NCBI GenBank assembly: GCA_032158295.1
Contig: CM063260.1
Location: 5,279,501-5,343,500 of the forward strand
From: Pycnopodia helianthoides
Lineage: Eukaryota > Echinodermata > Asteroidea > Forcipulatida > Asteriidae
Direction of reading: 5' to 3'
Length of the DNA stretch: 64,000 nt
Position numbers and translations under genes: made by a program. Under the pieces are notes generated by a model. The model had not been told where the DNA came from. It was given only the letters and a program-made list of their open reading frames with translations, and did not search any database. This document shows positions 26,959 through 38,900 of the stretch, in pieces (within the stretch, counting starts at the first letter, position 1; each line of letters begins with the position of its first letter).

Positions 26959-29900
26959 ATGTTTGGGAAGAAAGGTTTGTCCTCTATCCTCAAAATGCTG
27001 GAAACTCTAAGGAAAAAGGCCAATGAAATTTTTTTATTAGGTTCTCTTCAACCCATCTCTGTTCAAACTTGATGAGAAAAATACTTTATTGATTTGTTTT
27101 TTTAACCCTTACAAAGCTTTAGCAAAATGCAAACCTAATTTTAAAGGGTTTTCTAGGTCTTTCACAATTATGCCACAAAATAGTCGCAGACAGTGTTCAT
27201 GTTTTGTGTGACCAACCATATACATGAAATAACAAACCAGTGAACATTTGGGCTTAATTAAAACAAGTTGAAAAACCATGCACTTAATTTTGGCTGTAAC
27301 AACCAAAATCAGCTGTTGCATTTTTGTTTAAGGTTTGCAGGTACTGTTTTCTAAAACAGGTCTTCAATTCAGAGGGAAGTATTTCACAGATAAAAAGTGG
27401 TCCTAGTATGAACTTTCATAATCAGTAAGCTTTCAGACTAAAATTGTACAGTGCTGTTTTTTAACCTTCCCAATCTTGTACAATACCTTTGAGCATGGTA
27501 ATCATAATTATCCTCTTAGGTGCCATTAATGAGATGGAGGCAGCTAAGCTAGCTTCCCTCAAACATTACCTCAGCAGAGAGCTTTCTACATCCATCAAAA
27601 AGGTAATCAAACCGAGATCTTCATCTTTGAAATGCTAAGGTTATTTCCATTTTTAGCAAAGAGCACTTCAATTGGAAAATCGCAAAAACACTGCATTTGC
27701 ATTACTTTACTCTCCGAGATTGTTGTTGTTTGTCCTTCAGTGTAGGCTATTGTGGCCCATTTATCATTTGGATATCCAAAGCCAATCAACTCACAGTTAA
27801 TATAACAAACAAAATTTACCTTATTGGAAATCCTGTTTTAAGGGTTACTTGCATTGACTTTCAAACCAAGAACTTGTAACAAAAGGGACAATGGGTCCAC
27901 GATTGCTATCGCAATGGAAAAGCAATGGGGTCCACGCGGTTGTTAGGATGAAGAGTTGAACAAAAGGAGGGTCCACGATTGGAGGCCATTACACACTTGT
28001 GTGCTTTTGTTATCCATTCCTGCAAAGTTTATGACAGTTTATTTGAAGTATTTGTTTTAATTTCAGCTCCAGAAGGATCACATATCATCGGATTCAGCGA
28101 TACGAAGGTAAACAAAGAAAAGTCTGATATTACACAGTATTCAAACTGGCCTCTCGTCTAGCTGTGGAGACATCTGCTCTAAAATGCAGGTGTAACGGGT
28201 TCGAATCTCACCCAAGTCGCCTGTGGATATATTTTTTTTCTAGCAGGACTTGGAAATTACTGAATATACTGTATATCATTGTAAGGGTAAAATAGGGAGA
28301 CCGCCTGTAATGTATCACTGTGGCACTACTTTATGAACAGCTCATGAATATATACATAGTGCACAGTCCATGTATGTATACAGGTCAAAGGTCATGTGAA
28401 TAAACCACTTTTCAAGATGGCAGCTATTGTGTGCTAGGCTACTCTGACACTAAAGTAATTCCCCACGTAAATACACCACACTGCCAACATAGGGCTAGAT
28501 AGCTCAGTTGTAGAGCGCCGGCACGTTAATCTGGAGGTCACAGGTTCAAGTCCTCCTCTAGTCAATTTTTCTTTGTTCAACTTAAAATTGTTAAACATTA
28601 TAAAACTATAAAATAATAGAAATTCTATCTGAAGCTTCAAACAAAGATTCCTTTGTTATTTTCTCCACGCTTGAAGCTATTTGTTGCATTGAGTTGAAAC
28701 TTTGGGCATTCAGGTTGGCTCAGTGGTTTCTTTCCTTGCCTTTCATCCCCTTGGACTCCGGTTCGAATTCCGAACCGGAGCCTTGCATGTGGATTGGGTT
28801 TTCCATCCCTACTCTATTACGTGGATTTCCATATTTAGGGTCTTCCACATCTAAAACAGACATTTCTTCATCATCTTCTCAACACAGGTACCTTCAGGTC
28901 TATGGGTTACCGTGCAAGGGCCCCCTGGTTTCATTACCAGAAAGATACATTTCTAACTACTACTGCTACTAACAAAAAGTACATATTTCTTCCATGCACA
29001 GTGGTGAAACTGCAAACAAAATCTGCAATCTGGTTGAAGCAGTCTTTCTCCATGAACTCAAGGAGTCGTACAGTAGTAAGGTATAATCAGACAATAGTAG
29101 AAAACGTGACCAATGACTTCAAATTTTTCTTCTTGAATATTTAAGATTTTGGATACCAATACTGATATTGTAAATTCAGTTTGTGGTAACACCATGTGTA
29201 ATGTGTATATATCAACTTTGCTAATAAGGTTTTCTTAACATCTTCATTTCAGAGGGAATTATTTCGCAGAAAAAAATTGTCCTAGTATAAACTTCATTAT
29301 CAGTGAGCTTTCAGACTAAACAATGTTGTTTTTCTATCCTGATCAATCCTGTATGATACCTTTAAATGTTAAGCATTGTTGGTTTTTTGTTGTTATCAAT
29401 CTTGTTTTATTGTCCTTATTATAACAACATGATATATATTTTGACAATTTTAGACACCGTGGCAATTCTTGGTCAAGTTTACCCATAAGGATGTCATCTC
29501 ACAGCTCAAGGGACTTGGTCTGATCAGCACAGAGATTGGTTACTGTCGGGTGAGTTGCATTTAATCGTTTTGTATTTAGTTACTCTTCTTTTTGCCTAAC
29601 AACTGCACGTCGTATGACGCGTTTATCTGTATATTTTCTGCCCAAGTTCTGCGAATCACAATGAGTGCCTACTCAATTTTCCACATGACAACGTCAAATC
29701 AAGAAACAAATTATGAGCACTTTTGTTGTCTTTCCTTTGTAAAGTCAGGGTTTCATTGTGGCAACGACATTATTTTCAAGGGAAAATGATTACTCAAGAA
29801 GCTCAAAAAAATTCTGAAAATAATGCCCCGGTTGGGCAGGGACAATTTTTTTTTAAATACCCGCCTGAAGTGGTTGAGATGAAATTTGATGTTTGTGAAA

Positions 29901-32900
29901 TCGTCCCCCTGCATTAGGTGTTTAAAATCCTCGTCTGTAAATTCTCTGGGGTTTTTTTTCTTCTGTGTTTTCTATCAGGCTTGGGTAAGACTTGCTCTGA
30001 ATGATGGGTTATTGGACAGCTACATGGACGCCATACTGTCAGATGGGAGCACTATACAGAGTTACTACAGACGTACATCGTTCTTAAGAGACGCTGAAGA
30101 ACCTCATATAATGAAGAATTACCTGCAAGGTAAGACGCAGCTTCCCGCCTGGGCCCAATTTCATAGAGCTGCTAAGCACAACAATTTGCTTAGCATGAAA
30201 TTTCTTCCTTGATAAAAACAGGGTTACCAACCAAATTTCCATGTGTTGCATATTGCTTGTTACTGGTATTCAGCTGTTGTTTGCTTATCCTGAGAATCAC
30301 GTGGAAATTTGGTTGGTAATCCTGTTTTTATCAATGAAGAAATTTCATGCTAAGCGAATTGTTGTGCTTAGCAGCACTATGAAATTGGGCCCTGAGCCCA
30401 AGTTCATAGAGCTGCTTTTTAAGCAGATAACATTTGCTTAAAAATTTTATGCTGAGCAAAAATTAGCAGGATACCAGTCACGGATGGTGCGTGTGAAACG
30501 GTATTTTGGCTGGGAACCAAATTCTGGTAAACTTTGTTTGTGCTTAGTTACTTCTTGTAAGTGGAAGAGTGTTTTTGTACTTTGAGTGGAGGAGTGGTCT
30601 AGTGCACCAGACTTTTGAGTAGTGAGAGTGGGAGTTAGTGTGGTTCATGACACGTGTGGTCCTTGAGAAAGACACTAAACTGTAATAGCTTCATCCTTCA
30701 GATAGGACGTTTAGCCCTAGGTCCCGTGTGTTGGGTAATTCATGTAAAATAACGCAGTACACTTATTGATAAAAGAAGGGGTTTCACCGCGGTGTTTCTG
30801 GCATTGTTGGCTGCAGATTGTGACAGCTACGTGTTTACTTTGAATAAATGGAGCTACAATAGGCAGGGGTGATATCATTCCTACTTTAATCCTTTGTTTT
30901 TTTGGTGCCCCAGAAAATAAGTACAAGAATAATAATATGTATCTTGAAAAGTTTTTAAAAGCACATACTAAAGAATGTAGGCCCTATACTCTGTAAAAGT
31001 TTCTCGCTTCTTCTAGGGACAGTATTATGCCTAAATTTGGTCTTATAATTCCAAATAGCTTCCTATACCTGTCTAAACTAATACTCTGAGATGCCCATAG
31101 ATGAAGCAATGCATGATAAATTTATTATTATTATTATTACCACCTCATATCATGGAGGCCTCCATGCTCAGACATAAGGAACTAAACTTTAACTTCAGAG
31201 GGTGGGTACAGTATCTGAATTCAGAAGAGATAAAATTAGTCTCTTTTGTGAAATTTCATGACTAAAGTAACTAGATTGTAGGACTTAGGGACTTAGAAAT
31301 AGGGACATTAGACTGTTGGATATGATTCAGACCCACTAACGCACATTGAAGCAAAAAAATACTTCAAAGCATTGAAAAAAGCAAATGTTTTCTACAACCT
31401 TTTTGTTGTTGTTTTTGTTTCAGTAATGTTTATTTATTAATTGCAATATTTACACTTCTTCCAGATGTGTTTGTAGTTGTTGTTTACCGGAAGGCCAAAG
31501 TGCGCACAGATACACTGTTGATATTAATCTGATAAGAGATTAGTCCTTGATCCAGACTTATCTTAATCCTTGATACCATGAACTTTGGATGGCTTAGTTT
31601 GTTTAGGAGATGGTTTGTCATTGATAAAAACTTCATTTCATATTAAAGTTACATTTAGTTATAGTAATTATACAATATTTATATAGTGCCAAAATTTGTT
31701 TTTTTTGTAAAAGCTCCAAGGAGCTTTACAAAAAAGCTGAGAGAATCTTTTTTTTCAGTTGGCAAAAGGACCCAAAGTCCCCAAACACTGTCTGCAATTG
31801 TTTTTATTTTTGGAACCCCCAAACAAAGATATTCACAAAAGAGGTAGACGACAAACAAGGCTAGATAGCTCAGTTGGTAGACAACTGCACAAGAGGTTGC
31901 AGGTTCAAGTCCCGCTCTGGTCAATTTTTCTTTGCTCAACCCCCAAAAATGACTATAGATAAAGAATTAAAGTGGTGGCCGCCCAAAGGTTGTTATATTC
32001 TCACAGTCAAACAAAGGTCATGACCTGTGAAGTGGGGGTGTGTGTTAGAGGCAATGTAAAAGAGGAAACACAAGATGAACAAATAATGGTGAATCTAGCA
32101 GGGGGCGGGGAAGGGTGCTTGAGGGTTTCCATTAACATATTTTAAAGTGTATGAATACTGTCATGCAAACAACAAAATGTTGGTCTGAACTATATTTGGG
32201 GGTGGTGGGGGTCTTTTTTCAAAGTAGTACTCTCCTTACGATTTTTTTTCTAAAATTTTAAAATCTTTAGACAAACCCTCAATGCCGGATTTGCCCTTAA
32301 CTTTATCAGTGACTCACCAAGCTTGTTCACTCAGTCATATTTTATGATTTTCTTTCAATATTTTTGTTTGAATGGGACTTCATTTGGATGGCATATATGC
32401 AGCTATGCATGCAGTGGCTTCAGGTAGCAATGGGAAGCAATGGACTAGTCAGTCTGACCACTTGGAGAGACTTTTGTGTGGTCCTCAGGTGTCATAACTT
32501 GCATTTGGCAATCGGAACACTGTTAATGGATAACACTGTAGTGACTTATCAAATCCAGAGTATAAGCAAGCCATAGTGGACACTAATCTATGTGGTCAAC
32601 AGGTATGTGTTCTGCCAGTGAATACATGAACTTCAGTTCCTGTTTCAGGGTCATTGTTTACATTAGCATAATTATAAGGTCATCATTTGCTTCTACACAA
32701 TGTTCAAGGTTAATGAATTGCAGATCGCATTGCTACACGGTCCTGTCCCTGACTTCATTGGACTTGCATGGATAACTCTGGGGTAATGTTGTATTACAGG
32801 TCTGGTGAACTTCACCTTCCAGCTGTCGTTCAACTCATCTCTGCTCAATGTGTGGGGAGCAGCGCCTCTTATCCTGGCTGGATCATGGGACGAACCCCGA

Positions 32901-35900
32901 GAGAGGAATGTCAGTAATCCAAATGCATCCAGGAAGATCGTCACAGGTAAGGAGGGCCAGTTAGCATGACAAGAATTACATTTTACACAACTTGTGTCAA
33001 TGCTATGGGACCAGGAAAAAACTTGTGATGTATCACTTTTACAGAACCAATAAACAAGTTGTATTATAAATGTATAACTTCTGCAGAACAAAGAAACAAC
33101 TTGTATGTAAATGTATAACATCTGCAAACCAAAAAACCAACTTGTTTATAAATGTATCACTTCTACAGAACCAAGAAACAACTTGTATATAAATGTATCA
33201 CATCACAAAGAAACAACTTGTATATAAATGTATCACTTCTACAGAACAAAGAAACAACTTGTATATAAATGTATTACTTCTACAGAACCAAGAAAACACT
33301 TGGAACTAAATGTATCGGTTCTACAGAGAAAAACACTTATATTTTGTGTACAACTTGAACGGAACAAAGACAAAACTTGTAATGTATAACTTCTTACTGA
33401 ACAAAGAAACATATGCATAGGTTTTCTTTGGCATTAAAGAATACAAGGTGTTGAAGTTAAACAGTTGCATTGGCTTGGTAAAGGTGGGTATGGCCTTGGG
33501 CAGTTTCATAGGTACTCGGAGCTTTATCAAATCTGTTCTCAGCATTTGTAGGGCTCCATTTTTTGATGATGAGAAGTTGGAAGCTGTTGAGATATTTATT
33601 TACGCCTTTGATATCTTTAGGTGGTCCTCCTTTAGGAATCAACCCTGCCGACAGATCATCTCAGGACCTTCTCTCTAAGAACAAAGACGGACAAAGTACC
33701 AGAGGACAGCGGCCTTTTCCTTCGACGGGAGCTTTCATGAATGCGAGATCAGTAGTACGCTCCTACGCAGCCCCTCAGAAGATGGATCTACCCCATGTCA
33801 ATGGGTGAGCCCATTGATGTAACATATGCCGACCGTACCATTGTTGGAAATAGAGAGAATCCGTCAGTGAGGGACTTTCCTGGAATTATTCAAGATAGCT
33901 ACGAAGATAGCATTGTCATCCATATGGTTTCAGACAGTACTTTAGATAAGACCCCTGGCACCAATGACGATAAGGTTGAGACAGTTTACCAGAGTGTAAG
34001 TGAAAGCGAAACCAAAAGCTTCGCGGAGGAAAGAACAGACATGGTCGAAGAAGACGTGAGACCAGATGCGACATCGAACCCATTCGATCTTCAAGAGACG
34101 GACAAGAAAGATGAGGAGGAAGAAGATATCTTCAAGACCAAAGACACATTACATGTAGATGAACCTTGTAGTACGGTCAAAGACCATGGTGTGACGACAA
34201 CACAAGAGGGCGCTGTAGAGGAAATCAAACCACTGCTACTCCCAAAGATGATACAAAGGAGGAGGAGGAGTATGACCGTGTCCATGGCAACAGCCTCGGC
34301 GCAATGAGCGGTTGGTCTTCGGTGTTTCAGAATCAAGTGTCACCAGAAACACCAAGTAAAGTGGATTCCAGCCTGCAGGAGAGTACTCCACGTAGTAAGT
34401 TTTGGGGCAACGTTTTCAAATTTAAAGATTATATTCCTCAAAACATGTAGTTTCCAAAAAATGTTTGATGAAGTTGATTGCAAAAATGTCATTGGGTAAC
34501 AGGTGAAGCAGCATAATTGTTGATGATAATGAATGGTCATACAGTAGGAGGGTTGACTATGTACTGTGTAGATGCATTCACCACATGATATCATACTGCA
34601 GGCTGGCACAGTGCATCTATCATTCAAAATTACAGTGGATGACATTAAATAGTCCGAAAGCAGGCGAGTTATTTGGCATAAATGGCCCTTAAATAACCTT
34701 TAAGATGAATGCGCTTAGTAGCCAGGGTACTACAATGTAGATTAATCTAGCTACATCGATACTTATGGTATATATCGTGTGCAGATGCAGTAAGCTATAA
34801 CACCATGCTACAACACTACACACTACAAGGTCCACAACCAGCTAAATTCTTACAAGACACATTAACATCGTCAGGAGATCTGCCAGCTCAGACTGAACTA
34901 CCTACGATCGATGGAGTAAGAAATATCTTTCACAAGACCTAAAATATTTCTTTTCTTGCTAGACTGTGGAGCTCCTTTGGTTATGGGTTTACTGGCCCAT
35001 TGCTAAAATTTCTAGACTCTGGCCATTGGTCCAGTATGTATAAGCCATAATAATAATAATAAATAATATCAGCATTTATAAAGCGCCATATATCCAATAA
35101 ATTGCTCAAAGATGCTGTACATAAAAAAGTGTAGAACTAAACAATACGAAAGCAAAACAAAATGGTAACAAGTTACGAATTTTGTCAAGCAAAACTTTTA
35201 AGAAGTACAGCAGGTACAATTCACGAAAAAAAATTTGACTACATTTGTTCGTGACTACACAACTGGAGCATCTTGAAACCAAGACTAGGTAAACCTCTGA
35301 GATCGTGCAGCTATTTCCAAGTGTTTAAATGTCTGGGGCTTTTGGTCATTATTTGCTAAGATGATAACGACCTATGCTTTCCTAGCTTTCCATTTGTTTG
35401 GTTGATTTTTTAACTGAATGCGTACATCTGGTTTCCCTTAGTTCTAATCCCACCTCCCTTACTCCTAATCCCTCCTCTTGGCTTCTCCCAGTCTAATGCT
35501 CCTTATGTTCCCTAGGCTCGAAGCTCTCGAATATCTCAATCGTCTGATCTTGATGACATCACGTCGGACTTTGAGGTAATTCCTTTAAGTACCTCACCAA
35601 CATCACAATATGCGGATGCTGTAAGTCTCCCTTTATCCTAGAGCAAAGTCATGGAATCTGCTTCTTTGTGCAATAAGCCATCTGCGAGTTAGGTTTGAAT
35701 AAAGTCTGGTACTATGACTTGCTTAGTCACAAATTACCGCTTAAATTTGAACTCCTCATATCAGACTATCGAGACAGTTGCTACATCACATGATTCGGGG
35801 CAAGCGATGGCGAACTACCCAAACACAATTCTGAATGGATGTGTTTGGCACAATGGTACCAGGGTTTGCTCATCTGGAGGTTGCTATACAAAAGCTTGCC

Positions 35901-38900
35901 TTCGAACCGTCTGACATAACAACTGTCTGTATTCAAACTTTAGAAGTATGTTATTTTGTCTGCTTATTCCTAAAATTGTTGAGTTTTGCCTACCAAGCTC
36001 TTCATCCTGTTCTGCCAAAAGCCACTCGTGTGGGCATATGAGTACAAAGGATAAAAAAGATCATTGTTTAATTTTAGTCTGAAAGCTTTCTGATTATGAA
36101 GTTCATACTAGAACCATTTTTTCTGTGAATTCTTTCCCTTTCTGAAATAAAGCCGTATTTGAGAAAACTGTTTCTGCAAACCTAAAAAAAACACAACAGC
36201 TGATTTTGGTTGTTACAACCAAAATTAAGGACAATGCGTTTACATGCTGAAAATTGTGCATGGTTTTTCACTATTTTCTCCTGACTCACACAACAGATTA
36301 GGCCCAAATTTTCACAGGTTTGTTTTTTATGTATATGGTAGATCACACTAAACGTGAACAATTTTGTCAGCTCTACCAATCTTATATAATGCCATTGAGT
36401 TAACTTCAGCCCACTTGTTTTTAAATCATGCTTTGGTAGATACTTCCTTTTCTCTCTTTTGAAGACCATGACTTTGCTCTTAGCTTTGTTCTTTTTATTT
36501 AGCATTCCTTTGCTTGAACTTTGATTTTTAGGTGTGTTTTTTTTCATCTTCAATACCGGATACAACAAGCACAGCATTGGTAACTTATTGTGCCAAATCT
36601 AATTTATTTTCACTCGTTTTTGTTTTGTTGAACAGCTTTTACGTTTTCTCAGAATTCTTGGTGGTTTTTTTTTGCTTTGGCATTGTGAAAATTTTTTATA
36701 ATTTTGTTTTCATTTTCAAAATTCATTTATTGATTTTCCAGATGCTCTGCAGGCAAGCAGAGCCCTGACATTGGGCCCTGGCTCAGAACCTGTTCAATGT
36801 TTTGATACCTTGGGTCATGTCTGTAATTTCTAACATCACTAATGGTGCCCAAACCTAATGCATGGCTTGAAGATGTCATATATTTTTTCTATATATGTAT
36901 TTATTTTGTTTTTCCTTCAAAATATTCAATGTTTTCATGTAAGAACCAAATGTTTGACTGAACAAATTGGCTGATGATGGATTATGCAGTGTAATAGTGT
37001 TGATCATGTTTTGGTTACGTTAACAGCGAACTCAATCTCTTCTTGCCATGGTTACGGCGATTGGTAGAGAGAAAGGTCTCGATCTTCAGAACTACCAGTG
37101 TAAAGGATGCTCCAGACCTGTTGGAATCAGTAAGTTATCAGCGGACATCTTACTTTCAATGAGTGTCTGGAATCCCAGACCTGGATTTACACAGAGGCCA
37201 CGGAGGCCATGACCTCTGTTGCCCTGGTCTTGGCCTTGGTGCTCTTTCAAAAGTTGCTCATAAACTTAAAGATTTTTCAATGGAATTGCCCTTGGAACTA
37301 TGGTGGAAATGTTATTCTGTGACTGTATTTTAGTTTATGGCAAGGCTAGAGTGCATAATTAAGATGAAATCATTGTATATCAAGTTTTTCTGTTACTATC
37401 ACGTTATAGTTTACGGCAAGGCTAGAGTGTGTAACTACGATGGTTGTTATTATTGCTATGAGTGTCATCAAGACGATGAAGCCATCATTCCAGCTAGGAT
37501 CCTCTACAACTGGGACTTCAGGAAACACAAAGGTACAACCAAGAATATAACAATCATGGAGGCAAGGTCCAGGACAAGCCAAGGCTTGTAGCGGCTTTGC
37601 CTTAGAAATACAATAAATATACAAAAATGGAACTACCAATTGGACATACAAAAACAATAACATTCAACAAAACAATATGTCTAACTCAAGATCCACAAGA
37701 CGGATGGATGAGCATAGACGATTACTGGAAATCTTTTCAGCAAGACAAAAGGAAGATAATGGAGGAAGCTATGTCCCATAGTGGGATTTCAGGAACCTTC
37801 TATAGGATTTTGAAAACCTGACTTGAGAACGCTTAGTCAATGAATCACAGACAAGACCTTGTCGCATGTATGATTGAAAGATACATAGAGGTTTTTACGA
37901 GACTTGCTGTGACTTGCTCAATTTTATTTTGTTTACAGTTGCCATCCACACCAAGTCCTTTCTCCAGCAGATAGAGGCAATGCCTCTGATAGACATCAAT
38001 GAGTGTAATCCATCATTGTACAAAGCATCTCCTGAGCTCAACAACATCATGGTGAGAAGATTGTCATTGCCATGGAAATAGTTCCTTCCACATCTTGTAC
38101 GCCCACTTGCCTCACTCGTCTGACTTGCCCATCTTAATTTGTTTTTACAGACGGTACGGTCGCAGCTGAAGTACCTCAAGGCGTACTTGTTTACATGTAA
38201 GAAGTCTGTGGCTGAAGAACTGCGCAAGAAGATCTGGCCTAGGGAGTACATGTTGGATCATGTCCATCTGTACACAGTTCAGGTAATAGATTGGGGGCGT
38301 ACAAAGATTGGGCTCGGGTGGGGTGCACAAGGATAGCATGTGGGTGGGGTGCACAGGCAGGTAATAGATTGGGGTGTACGAGGATAGGGTGTGGGTGGGT
38401 GCACAAGGATAGGGTGTGGGCGGGGTGCACAGGCAGGTAATAGATTGGGGGTGTAAGAGGATAGGGTGTGGGTGGGGTGCCGAGACAGTTAATAGATTGA
38501 GGGGTGTTCTCTGTCTTTAAAAAGAGGGGTCATGGTCTCGGGTTTAAACCTTTGGTCTTGACAATCTTGGTGACTAGTTCAACTCTAATGTTTGTTTTGG
38601 ACAGGACTTCTTACAAGTGCAATCCGGAGTCCTGCTTCACTTCTTGAGGAAGGTCATCGTGTTTGCCGCTAAACACGTTCAACAGTGTGGACTCTGCAGC
38701 CAGAAGGGCTTCATCTGCCTCATATGTGAAAGCCCAAAGATCATTTATCCATTTGATACCGATCTGACCGTTAGGGTAAGTAAGTGAGATGACGGAAGAG
38801 TTTTGTAAATTTTTATCTGTGATTTTTTTTATGGTCGGTTCTGAATTCTCCTGTGAAATAGTTTGACATGCTGTCAACTTCGAGGAAAATTGTTTTAATT

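Noticed and set aside
33805..33933. Intron from 33805 to the cag at 33931-33933 in exon 8
   Set aside because: It leaves the wrong frame. Only the shorter option ending at 33898, or an indel, restores it.
36532..36570. Possible extra PLEKHM1-like exon (acceptor tttttag, donor gtaact)
   Set aside because: The translation is short and featureless, and its length would upset the phase that already closes between exons 10 and 11.
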